In this document: piece after piece, positions 33,644 through 40,750 of the stretch | How positions within the stretch are numbered: position 1 is the stretch's first letter | How the letters are laid out: each line of letters starts with the position of its first letter | Origin: Planctomycetota bacterium | GTDB lineage: Bacteria; Planctomycetota; SZUA-567; JAKLDR01 | Direction: 5' to 3' | Length of the DNA: 43,449 nt | Assembly: GCA_022703445.1 (NCBI GenBank) | Contig: JAKLDR010000031.1 | Span: 1-43,449, forward strand | Position numbers and translations under genes: made by a program | The notes under the pieces: model-generated | Databases searched by the model: none | What the model was told of the DNA's origin: nothing | The model's input: the letters and a program-made list of their open reading frames with translations, nothing else

Positions 33644-33675
33644 CATCCTCCCCGCCCCCCGGCGCGGCGCAACTG
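33644..33675 (-). repeat. R1 repeat copy F
   Basis: CCGCCCCCCGGCGCGGCGCA core with CATCCTCC left and ACTG right. Confidence 0.85.
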
Positions 33676-33705
33676 GGGGCCATTGCCCGACCGATCAGCC
33701 ACCAT

Positions 33706-34656
33706 TCACGGCAGGCGCTCAAACGCCGAGCGATTGGCCCGGATGTACTGGGCAAGCTTGGCGGTGAGCTCTTTGTCCGCGCCCCAGAACTTCCGGTCAA
33801 TCCGCTCCCTCTCCGCTTCGGGGACAGCCTGATAGAGCCTCACGCACAGGCGGGGGTCATCGGGCGGGGCGTTGCCAGGGAAAAGCGCCAGCGCCTCGGC
33901 GACCGCCTCCGCGGCTTGCTTGCATCCCAGCGTTTGGAAAGCCGCGGCTGTGTAGACGTAGCCAGGATCGCCGTAGAAACCGCCTTCAAACAAGTACTGG
34001 AAGCCACCGTTGCCGATGATGCCCAAAGAGTTCCAGACTTGGGTAACGACCCGCTCCTGGGGGGATTGCTTGGACACATCAGCCAAGCTGCCGTACCAGA
34101 CGTTGATCCGCTTGCAGATTCCGTTGCACAAGGCAGAGTCATCCGAAGCGTCGAGCAGTTCTCGCAAGGACGGTTTGAGGGTGCTCGAGAGGGTGACGAT
34201 GTCGGCTGAGAAGCGGGCACTTATCGGAACGTCCATCTCCATGACATCGTGCGAGTCCGGTCCGAAACGAGCCGCGTGCGCAGTGTCCCACGTTACGTCG
34301 ATCTGGCCACCAGATATCTTGCCAAAACGAATCCGAAACTGGGTACAGAGGTACTTGTCAGTTGAAGAGCGAATCCAACAGGCCCCATCACGTCCATAGG
34401 CTTCTTCAAACTTCCCTGTCCAGCCCTGAACATCGCGGATGTCGCGTAAGTTTGGCAGGTTGATGTGGTCCAGTTCGAACTCCCGGCTTCCGTCCTCTTC
34501 CCGGACCGACCGGATCCCGATCGCCAGGAAGAACTCCTCGCCTATTGGGCGTGCCCACCAGGTCAGGATGACTGGGCCCGGTTTCCCGCGCTTCTTGCGA
34601 ATGGAGATGTAGCTGTCTGCAGCGGTGGTGCCCTCGCGCTTGAATGGCCAAATCAT
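33706..34656 (-). CDS. DUF4375/DMP19-like C-terminal domain protein, 316 aa
   Basis: Residues about 190-310 match the DUF4375 (DMP19-like) pattern: helix with NVWYGSLADV, then VVTQVWNSLGIIGNGGFQYL with the N-G-G-F signature, FEGGFYGDPGYVYTAAAFQT and a closing helix. DUF4375 proteins occur widely in immunity loci. The N-terminal 180 residues are a strand-rich domain of unknown family (SYISIRKKRGKPGPVILTWW). ATG 34656 has GAGG about 10 bases upstream. It is flanked by R1 copy F and by the integrase remnant. Confidence 0.65.
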   Translation of the reverse strand: MIWPFKREGTTAADSYISIRKKRGKPGPVILTWWARPIGEEFFLAIGIRSVREEDGSREFELDHINLPNLRDIRDVQGWTGKFEEAYGRDGACWIRSSTDKYLCTQFRIRFGKISGGQIDVTWDTAHAARFGPDSHDVMEMDVPISARFSADIVTLSSTLKPSLRELLDASDDSALCNGICKRINVWYGSLADVSKQSPQERVVTQVWNSLGIIGNGGFQYLFEGGFYGDPGYVYTAAAFQTLGCKQAAEAVAEALALFPGNAPPDDPRLCVRLYQAVPEAERERIDRKFWGADKELTAKLAQYIRANRSAFERLP

Positions 34657-34886
34657 TCCGTTCGCACCTCAGTGCTTCCCCAGTTCAACGATCTGCGCGG
34701 TCATGTCAACCTTCTGCCTCTGTGAAATACCGAGCCGAGGTCTCCTGGTGACACTGCCTGAGCCGCTACGGCGGCTCGCGGCGAGCGTATTTTATCCCGG
34801 ACGACTTGCTTTCAAGCTGATAACCCCTGGCTGACTCGCCGCCCCTGCTTAGACTGTGCCCCGCTCAAGACGCGGAGGCCACTCGC

Positions 34887-35030
34887 ATGCATAGGACGCC
34901 GCCCAACAAGAACAAGGAGTACCCTCCTGAGGTCCTGACGGACGATGAGGTCCACGCCCTGCTCGAGCAGTGCTCGACGCGGACGCCCACCGGCCTGCGA
35001 AACCGGGCGCTGATTGCGGTGCTCTTGGCC
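34887..35030 (+). pseudogene. 5' remnant of a tyrosine recombinase gene, cut at an R2 repeat
   Basis: MHRTPPNKNKEYPPEVLTDD, EVHALLEQCSTRTPTGLRNR and ALIAVL are the opening of a small catalytic-domain-type tyrosine recombinase. In the family this is followed by the G-L-R of the first catalytic Arg. Here the frame runs into an R2 repeat (LAYSGAMDAF) and then into antisense sequence of the next gene. Arg, His and Tyr catalytic residues are all missing. It is the only + strand coding remnant inside the - strand array. Confidence 0.75.
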
Positions 35031-35057
35031 TATTCAGGGGCGATGGATGCCTTCAGG
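35023..35057 (+). repeat. R2 repeat copy 8
   Basis: GCCTATTCAGGGGCGATGGA preceded by CTTG and followed by TGCCTTCAGG. It joins the integrase remnant to the 3' end of gene 35062-35373. Confidence 0.7.
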
Positions 35058-35061
35058 CACA

Positions 35062-35373
35062 TCACTCTTCTACAAAGTGCGCATCTACTCCCTTCTCATG
35101 TAGGAGCTGTTCCAGCGCAGCTATGACTGCTCGTTGATCTGTTGCCTGACCACCATAGAACACGACGAAACAGCCTTCATCGTTAATACTGACAGCGAAA
35201 TCTTCCGGCCATGTGTGGCGAGCGACACCACCAGGCAGTCTGAATTCATAAGCACCGAAGTTATCTTGTCCTAGATACTCGGCTCCGGGGAGCAACGGCA
35301 AGCCTTCTCTGGCGGCCTGTAAGATGGCTGCCGATGGCGATGTCGTATGAGCCGACACGTATTCGATCCCCAT
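35062..35373 (-). CDS. Orphan immunity-type protein, 103 aa
   Basis: Not recognised. Begins MGIEYVSAHTTSPSAAILQA and contains GAYEFRLPGGVARHTWPEDF followed by SINDEGCFVVFYGG and a C-terminal helix. The layout suggests a small alpha/beta fold. ATG 35373 has GGAGG 8 bases upstream and is preferred to ATG 35394. R2 copy 8 lies 4 bases past its stop and a degenerate R1 lies upstream. Confidence 0.65.
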   Translation of the reverse strand: MGIEYVSAHTTSPSAAILQAAREGLPLLPGAEYLGQDNFGAYEFRLPGGVARHTWPEDFAVSINDEGCFVVFYGGQATDQRAVIAALEQLLHEKGVDAHFVEE

Positions 35374-35470
35374 GTTGGTTGCCTCCAGCGCCATGTGGAC
35401 ACCCTATCACCTCGGGGCAGATCAGGAGGATTGCGCACTCCGATGTGGTTGTCAGACGAGGAAGGAGGAC

Positions 35471-35504
35471 CGGCGCCCCACAGCCGAGTGCCGGCGCAAC
35501 TGTG
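35471..35504 (-). repeat. Degenerate R1 repeat (copy H)
   Basis: Retains CCGGCGCAACTG and part of the left half (GCGCCCC); spacing within is altered. It occupies the expected position between two - strand genes. Confidence 0.4.
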
Positions 35505-35525
35505 GGGAGGAAGTCCGTTCGGGCC

Positions 35526-36671
35526 TCATTTCGCCACGTCCCTCAGCCCCTTACTCTCCTCGTCATCGCCCTTCTTGGCCCTCTTTTCGTCCTCAGAGCC
35601 CTCAATGGGTCGCGGGGCCGGCACAGCCCTGCAGGCAAGCCACCTAACGTTCGCGTCCTGGTCCTTCTGCATACGGGCAAGCACCGTAGCGCCCTCATCT
35701 GATCTGCCGCCAGGCAACACTATCACACAAGCCGCCGCCATTCGGACCAGTGGCTTCGTGTGGCCACTTGCCGCAACAGCGATTCTCTCTTGATCGGCCC
35801 CAAGCTGAATCGCGGGAGTGCACCAACTATCTCCGAACCGCGCACCTAATCTCCCCCTGGCTATGATAATGGAGAATTCGTCGCCATCAATTCTTTCGGG
35901 GCAACCCATGCGCACTATTGCCGCAGCTGCGCTCAGGTTCACGTCAACATCAGGGCATGCGAGACAGTCGACAAGTGCCATATAGACACTCTTGCCAACC
36001 ACGCCAATTTCCATCGCACAACGGCTCGCTGCCAACTGCTTCTCCCTGTCGCCGGAGCTTAGGGCGCAACTAAGCAACGTATCTGCATGCTCGCCATGTT
36101 CCCTCCCTTCCGGCCGTGGAATTCGTCCTAGCGCACTGAATGCCGTCGCCTGCAGATCGCCTTGGAACGTTAGCGCGTTGACAATGAGCGCATCCTCAAT
36201 CTTGCCATTGGCTGCGCGAAGGTAGTCGCATGCATAGTGTGCCTGGAGACGAACACCCAGATCTTGATCCTGCAGAAGAGAACCCAGTACATCCAAGACC
36301 TCCGGATCATCAGAACAGAGGTCTCTTATGCCTTCCGCTGCAGCTTCACGAATTGCGGGGCTACTATTCCCTGCATACTGCAGAAGCAAGCGCTGTCCCT
36401 CAGCTCCGCAACCAGCCAGCAACCTAATCATGCCACGCTTGTTTGGGGCAAGCCGCTCGGGGAGGCCCAGATATGTGTTTATGCGCAACAACGCCCGCGC
36501 TTCCCCACCAAGATTCGCAACGCCACCCGAATAAACCCCCAGTATACAAGCCTCTCCTGCAATACCATTGAGACGTCGAAGTTCCCAATACCCAGTCACA
36601 ACAATAGCCATTACACAGATACCCAAGACTAGGGAACCCCATCGTAGGACAACGACCGTCACGGTGCGCAC
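35526..36671 (-). CDS. Membrane-anchored HEAT-repeat protein, 381 aa
   Basis: One N-terminal membrane span (WGSLVLGICVMAIVVTGYW) is followed by HEAT-type helical repeats: AIREAAAEGIRDLCSDDPEV, LGVRLQAHYACDYLRAANGK, LQATAFSALGRIPRPEG, VNLSAAAAIVRMGCPERIDG, PLVRMAAACVIVLPGG and ANVRWLACRAVPAP. HEAT scaffolds bind protein partners. The GTG start at 36671 has GGAGG 7 bases upstream and lies one base after the stop of the upstream ORF. Its tail is Lys/Glu-rich. A role in immunity is inferred from its place in the array and from the HEAT-like immunity candidate at 17607. Confidence 0.75.
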   Translation of the reverse strand: MRTVTVVVLRWGSLVLGICVMAIVVTGYWELRRLNGIAGEACILGVYSGGVANLGGEARALLRINTYLGLPERLAPNKRGMIRLLAGCGAEGQRLLLQYAGNSSPAIREAAAEGIRDLCSDDPEVLDVLGSLLQDQDLGVRLQAHYACDYLRAANGKIEDALIVNALTFQGDLQATAFSALGRIPRPEGREHGEHADTLLSCALSSGDREKQLAASRCAMEIGVVGKSVYMALVDCLACPDVDVNLSAAAAIVRMGCPERIDGDEFSIIIARGRLGARFGDSWCTPAIQLGADQERIAVAASGHTKPLVRMAAACVIVLPGGRSDEGATVLARMQKDQDANVRWLACRAVPAPRPIEGSEDEKRAKKGDDEESKGLRDVAK

Positions 36672-36672
36672 T

Positions 36673-36935
36673 TCAGTTCCTCCCGAACTCCTCCGACTGA
36701 AACTCCTTCAGAATCCCAGCATCTTCTTCGAGCAACCCCTCATAGGTGTGCAACTGCCGCAACTCGCACAGGACTACCTCTCGTCTCGAAACCAGGGTGA
36801 TCTCACCAAGCCTTGCCATGAGCAACCCCTCTGTTCCAACGGCGGATATCCGATGAAGGCGGACACACATCGGCAATGCGAGATAAGCTCGTCGTTTGCT
36901 TTGACCAAGAAAACAACCTGCTGTCCGATGCCCAT
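36673..36935 (-). pseudogene. Small gene with an apparent frameshift
   Basis: ATG 36935 has GGAGG 5 bases upstream and opens MGIGQQVVFLVKANDELISH, but the frame then becomes unconvincing and stops at 36774. The neighbouring frame carries coding-like sequence from the same point (VRLHRISAVGTEGLLMARLG, LVSRREVVLCELRQLHTYEG) to 36673, coupled to the HEAT gene. A single-base change would join them into one protein of about 87 residues. It could equally be two tiny overlapping genes. Confidence 0.4.
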
Positions 36936-36986
36936 GATGCCTCCGCGAGCATTTTCCTCATTCCCAAACACGGCGCAAGCTCGGTC

Positions 36987-37014
36987 TTGACGCGCCTATC
37001 TGGCTGGCTATAAG
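36987..37014 (+). promoter_or_regulatory. Sigma-70-like promoter for the + strand array
   Basis: TTGACG (36987-36992) and TATAAG (37009-37014) are separated by 16 bp, about 80 bp before ATG 37097. It lies in the divergent gap where the - strand array ends and the + strand array begins. Confidence 0.6.
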
Positions 37015-37096
37015 GACTCTTGCCCGCAGGATGGTGCCTGGCCGCCTGCGGACCTGTGAATAGGCAGGCTTGTCCTGGTCGTTGGCAGGGCTGCGC

Positions 37097-37579
37097 ATGG
37101 AATCCGGAGACCTTGTTCACAACTTCGGCGGATACACGGTGCTATGTCCGAAGTGCAAGGGCCGCGTGACGCTTCTCTCGTTCGGCGGTCCGGCCAAAGG
37201 CAAATGCGAGACGTGCAAGCTCGCGCTTGCCATCGAAATGAACCCCGGACCCCAGCCGACCGCGACATGGCTGCCCTTGACGGATGTGTATGTTGCACTT
37301 CAGGTTCCGACTCCTTCAGCCAGCCAACTCCAGGGCCTCCGCAAGCTAGTGCCTGAACTGGGTAGAATGTCCATGATGGATGTGCGACGCACCCTCTCGG
37401 GCAAGACCGAGTACCACCTTGGGGTCTTCCTGAAGTCCGAAGCCAATGGATGGGTTCAGCGGATGAAGGAATGCGGGCTGGAATATCGGACTTGCCTTCA
37501 GTCCCTCATCACGACGCAACCACCTCGTATCCTTGAGGAGGCCAGACTTCGTAGGAGAGACGAAGACCGACCCGAATAA
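37097..37579 (+). CDS. Zinc-ribbon protein, 160 aa
   Basis: The first 40 residues carry two C-x-x-C pairs (VLCPKC, C17/C20; GKCETCKLAL, C37/C40) spaced as in a zinc ribbon. The rest (LVPELGRMSMMDVRRTLSGK, KSEANGWVQRMKECGLEYRT) is not recognised. ATG 37097 is the first credible start; the ribosome site (GGCAGGG) is moderate. It is the first gene after the putative promoter at 36987. Confidence 0.65.
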   Translation: MESGDLVHNFGGYTVLCPKCKGRVTLLSFGGPAKGKCETCKLALAIEMNPGPQPTATWLPLTDVYVALQVPTPSASQLQGLRKLVPELGRMSMMDVRRTLSGKTEYHLGVFLKSEANGWVQRMKECGLEYRTCLQSLITTQPPRILEEARLRRRDEDRPE

Positions 37580-37630
37580 GTGTGCGGCTGGCACAAGGGC
37601 CCACTTGAGCACGCCGCAGGAGAATCGCGG

Positions 37631-38044
37631 ATGACGCCAGCCCAACGGCAAGAGATAACCAAGGCTCACATGGCCTTGCCAGAGGGCTGTCGCTCCGCCC
37701 CCGCGTCGGAGGAGTCCCTGGCTGCCTTCGAGGCGCAGTTCGGCGCGATCCCGCCGGACTACCGCTGGTATCTGGCAACATGCGGTGGGGGCGTGATCGG
37801 CTCCGAGTGGATCGATGACATTGAGGAGTTGCCCAAGACCCACCGCAAAGTGCGCGAGGGGCAGCAGCAGGAATTCTACACTCTGAGGGAGTTCTTCCCG
37901 GTCGGCTGGGACGGCGGCGGCAATCCGTACGGTTTCGATCTCACATCCGGACGGATTATCACCGAGGACCACGACTTCGGCGGGATCCATGAGGTTGCCG
38001 AGGGCTTCTATGCGCTGCTGCGCAAGAAGGGGCTTCTACAATGA
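37631..38044 (+). CDS. SMI1/KNR4 (SUKH) family immunity protein, 137 aa
   Basis: Classical SUKH layout: ASEESLAAFEAQFGAIPPDY, RWYLATCGGGVIGSEWIDDI, LREFFPVGWDGGGNPYGFDL with G-N-P-Y-G-F-D, then ITEDHDFGGIHEVAEGFYAL. These proteins bind and block toxin domains, mostly nucleases. ATG 37631 has AGGAG 8 bases upstream; the in-frame extension further upstream has no support. No toxin is adjacent. Confidence 0.88.
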   Translation: MTPAQRQEITKAHMALPEGCRSAPASEESLAAFEAQFGAIPPDYRWYLATCGGGVIGSEWIDDIEELPKTHRKVREGQQQEFYTLREFFPVGWDGGGNPYGFDLTSGRIITEDHDFGGIHEVAEGFYALLRKKGLLQ

Positions 38045-38072
38045 GAAGGCTGCAGAGGAGAAGCGTCTCCTC

Positions 38073-38615
38073 ATGATCGCCCTCGTCATCGCCGACGACG
38101 AGCTCCTGGTCGCGAAGACGCCCGACGTTAGCGCCGACGTCCTGATCTCCTGCGGCGATCTGCCGGATGAGCTGATTCTTGAGGTGGCGGCCAGGGCGGG
38201 GCGGCCCAAGGTGCTGGCGGTCAAGGGCAACCACGACGCCTCCGGCCCATTCGCGCCGGGGATCGTGGACCTCCACCTGACGCAGTTCTCGTTCAAGGGC
38301 ATCACCTTCGGAGGCTTCCGGGGATGCTGGAAGTACAAGCCGGTGGGCAACTTCCTCTATGAGCAGGGAGAGGTGGCCCAACAGCTGGCGTCGTTCCCGC
38401 GGGTCGACGTCTTCGTCGCCCACAACTCGCCGCGGCTGGTCCATGAGACGGACGCCAGCGTCCACGCCGGGTTCACAGCCTTCAGCCGGTACATCGACGA
38501 CGCCAAGCCGCGCTACTTCCTCCACGGCCACCAACATCGCAATGCGGAGACGACCCAGAGCGTGACCAAGGTCATCGGGGTCTGCGGGCACAGATACCTG
38601 GTGATTGAGCAGTAG
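38073..38615 (+). CDS. Calcineurin-like metallophosphoesterase, 180 aa
   Basis: Motifs of the metallophosphoesterase fold are visible: ISCGDLPD (G28-D29), KGNHD (G52-N53-H54-D55), VAHNSP and HGHQH near the C-terminus. The first metal motif, normally D-x-H, reads IADDE (D8-D9-E10), so the usual His is lacking; some small families do this. The substrate is unknown; small members cleave phosphodiesters or phosphoproteins. ATG 38073 follows GAGGAG by about 12 bases. It is out of character in an immunity array and may be an enzyme acting on toxin products or a passenger gene. Confidence 0.85.
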   Translation: MIALVIADDELLVAKTPDVSADVLISCGDLPDELILEVAARAGRPKVLAVKGNHDASGPFAPGIVDLHLTQFSFKGITFGGFRGCWKYKPVGNFLYEQGEVAQQLASFPRVDVFVAHNSPRLVHETDASVHAGFTAFSRYIDDAKPRYFLHGHQHRNAETTQSVTKVIGVCGHRYLVIEQ

Positions 38616-38643
38616 GTGTCGCTGAAGGTGCTGTCAGCGGACT

Positions 38644-39297
38644 TCAGACTCCCACCTGCAGCCTCGTAGGGATCGGCAGCTTCAACAGGTCGTGGACGCT
38701 GAAGCCATTGCCAACCAGACCAATGTATCGCAACGACTCAATGCTGGCGGCGACCTCAATGGCGGCAAGGTTCACATTCGTTGAATCGCACTTCAGCCAC
38801 TCCAGAACCCTGGAAACACGGAAACTTTCCAGCGCCCTGTTGTCCAAGTTGGTGAACGAGAAATCCAGGTGCTCCAGGCTGGGAACCAAGTGGTCGAAGG
38901 GGGCCGCGCAGGTAGTGAAGACTGCTCTATTGATCTCCAGTCTGGCCAGGGTGGGCTTAAGTATCGGGATCACATTCTCGGCCGGGACCGATTTGTCGAC
39001 TCGGTGCACGGACAAGTCGGTGTAGGAGAACGTCCTGGCGAAACGCTCGGCTCCAGCCCTGGAGAGGCGGAAGTCGTCGATTGTGAACGAACCGACATCA
39101 ACCACTCCGACGTCACGCAAGTAGGAGTCGATGGCCTCGTCGTTGAATGGACCCACGACGCTCCAGCTGGCCTCTGCCGAGAACTTCGGAAGGGCCGTGG
39201 CCGGCCGCGTCTGATCGCGCCCTTCTGGAACTCTGTAAGCGTATGCATGGAGGAACCTGTCGCTACCCATCCCGAATGTCTCCACATGCCTCTGCAT
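38644..39297 (-). CDS. Leucine-rich-repeat-like protein, 217 aa
   Basis: The C-terminal half repeats L-x-x-L-x-x-L-type units (LKPTLARLEINRAVFTTCAA, LEHLDFSFTNLDNRALESFR, LKCDSTNVNLAAIEVAASIE, LRYIGLVGNGFSVHDLLKLP), consistent with a short leucine-rich-repeat sheet. The N-terminal half is strand-rich and unrecognised. ATG 39297 is assumed; TTG 39318 is possible. It is convergent with the phosphoesterase gene and interrupts the + strand run. Confidence 0.6.
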   Translation of the reverse strand: MQRHVETFGMGSDRFLHAYAYRVPEGRDQTRPATALPKFSAEASWSVVGPFNDEAIDSYLRDVGVVDVGSFTIDDFRLSRAGAERFARTFSYTDLSVHRVDKSVPAENVIPILKPTLARLEINRAVFTTCAAPFDHLVPSLEHLDFSFTNLDNRALESFRVSRVLEWLKCDSTNVNLAAIEVAASIESLRYIGLVGNGFSVHDLLKLPIPTRLQVGV

Positions 39298-39318
39298 CGA
39301 ATTCTCGCCGCTTCGCAA

Positions 39319-39741
39319 GCTGCGCGCAAGGACGGTCTTGACTCGTTTGTTTGAAAGTTCCGGGTTCGAACATGGTCATTGACCTGCCCAGTCGGGGCCG
39401 CCGCCCGGAGGTCGCCGGCTCTCGCCGCAATCGCAAGTGGCATGGGAGCGGGGATTGCGCCGGCGTCAGTCAGGCTAGACCTTCGACATGTACAGCACTT
39501 TGTACAGCATTCATGGGCGCTGGATGCCCTGAGCCCCTGGCGAAGAGCGGCCGTGAACACTTTGTGCCCTGCCCCGTTGTGCTGCAGTGCCCAGGTCTGG
39601 GATGAGCCGCCCTGGGCATCTTCTGCTGCGGGCACAGCGAGGCAGTCGACGTTCCTTTGGCGCACCGTGACGGCCAAGTAGTGGTAGGAGCAGAGTCCGC
39701 AGATCTTGAAGGAACAAAGTGGACGTAGCGCCCCCCGGTGC
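39319..39741. other. Gene-free stretch with a TGTACAG pair
   Basis: No frame on either strand has a ribosome site with recognisable content. The longest - strand frame is an extension of the leucine-rich-repeat gene in another phase. It contains TGTACAG at 39489-39495 and 39501-39507, matching the pair upstream of the integrase. Confidence 0.5.
39489..39507. repeat. TGTACAG direct pair, second location
   Basis: Same heptamer and same 12-bp period as 18591-18609, about 20.9 kb away. Flanking CA before the first heptamer is shared. Confidence 0.5.
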
Positions 39742-39770
39742 TTGCGCCGCGCCGAGGGACGGGGAGAATG
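39742..39770 (+). repeat. R1 repeat copy G (inverted relative to the others)
   Basis: The coding-strand form TTGCGCCGCGCCGAGGGACG followed by GGGAGAATG. It keeps the same orientation relative to its downstream gene, which here lies on the + strand. Confidence 0.85.
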
Positions 39771-39869
39771 AGCGCATGTGAGAAACACCTGGTTGGGCCC
39801 TTCTCGCCAGACTATCCAGAGTTGCTTGAGAAGGCTCGCCAATCACTTGTCACGCGCTACGGACAGTAA
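39768..39869 (+). CDS. Small ORF opened by R1, 33 aa
   Basis: Begins with the ATG that terminates R1 copy G: SACEKHLVGPFSPDYPELLE, ending in TAA 12 bases before the next gene. The sequence looks like an amphipathic coding peptide. It could be a leader peptide or the remains of a truncated gene. No homology recognised. Confidence 0.4.
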   Translation: MSACEKHLVGPFSPDYPELLEKARQSLVTRYGQ

Positions 39870-39881
39870 GCAGGTGCCTTC

Positions 39882-40655
39882 ATGCTGAAGTTCAGAGACC
39901 CAGAGCTCCAGAAGTATTACGAGGACATCCGACCATCCGCAGCGGGTCGCGTCGCGCCTGATATCGTAGATATCTTCCATCTGATGGAAGCGCTTGGTCC
40001 GTTCAGTTTGGAGGAGCCAGAAGCCTGGCCTCCCGATAGAAAGTGGCGCCCCAAAGCCCCACGCCTTACTGAGATACTTGAACATCTTGTCGCACCTGAG
40101 AACAGGGCAGGTCTACGCAAATGGTATGCGATAGCCGGTAACAGCATGAACCCCAATGCCATGGCCACCAGGGATGTGCTCAGCGACATGATTGGGGAGG
40201 AGCTTGGCCCAAAGGTATCGCAGCAGCCATCAATGACCACCCCACCCCCTGAGCAGCCAGCCAAGCAAGGGCGGAGCCGAATCGGCCTATACTTGGCCAT
40301 CGGTGTTGTTGCTGTGGGCCTGTCTGTTGGCCTACTGCATCGCCACGCAAAGCAGACTATAGACTCGGCCAGTGCTGATGGGAAGAAGTTCGTCACATAT
40401 CAGGGCTCACGCATGATCGAAGGTTGGCCAGAGAAAATCAAACAAGCGCAAACGCAGCTGACGGTGAAGATCAACGGCAAGTCGTACAAGAGAATCCGAT
40501 ATGGGGAGGAAAGTGATGATTGGGGTGCAGACAAGCATCCTTGCCATGATTGTGCAGTAATCAAGGGACAGCTTCATGTCCCTGGATGTGATGTTGAAAG
40601 GTGTCCAGTTTGTGATGGCCAAGCCATGTGCTGTGACTGCAGAGTCGAAGACTAG
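39882..40655 (+). CDS. Single-span membrane protein with C-terminal Cys-rich zinc domain, 257 aa
   Basis: Residues 1-110 are a soluble helical domain (LKFRDPELQKYYEDIRPSAA). One membrane span follows at about 134-152 (IGLYLAIGVVAVGLSVGLL). The C-terminal 40 residues carry CHDC, LHVPGCDVERCPVCDGQAMC and CDC, a metal-binding arrangement seen in many small uncharacterised bacterial proteins. The ATG at 39882 has only a weak ribosome site (CAGGTG), so re-initiation from the R1 leader frame is possible. It is the first gene of a largely coupled + strand unit. Confidence 0.65.
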   Translation: MLKFRDPELQKYYEDIRPSAAGRVAPDIVDIFHLMEALGPFSLEEPEAWPPDRKWRPKAPRLTEILEHLVAPENRAGLRKWYAIAGNSMNPNAMATRDVLSDMIGEELGPKVSQQPSMTTPPPEQPAKQGRSRIGLYLAIGVVAVGLSVGLLHRHAKQTIDSASADGKKFVTYQGSRMIEGWPEKIKQAQTQLTVKINGKSYKRIRYGEESDDWGADKHPCHDCAVIKGQLHVPGCDVERCPVCDGQAMCCDCRVED

Positions 40656-40750
40656 GGGAAGCCATGAGCGGGCAAGCAGACCTCAGACCCGAGGACATCG
40701 AAGACTGACTTCCTGCTTGCACCCCCTCCAGCCTGGGGGATAATGGTGGC

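Noticed and set aside
27749..33675. R1 copies as a CRISPR array
   Set aside because: Spacing is 600-2,700 bp and irregular, with complete genes between the repeats and no cas genes.
27749..33675. R1 as integron attC sites
   Set aside because: I could not find the paired GTTRRRY/RYYYAAC core sites or long imperfect hairpins expected of attC, and the intact integrase lacks signs of the IntI-specific insert.
39350..39370. GGTTCGAAC resembling a tRNA T-loop
   Set aside because: No matching acceptor stem, anticodon arm or CCA region around it.
40719..40740. CCCCC/GGGGG hairpin as a terminator
   Set aside because: Short stem without a following T tract, and it overlaps the ribosome site of the gene at 40751.
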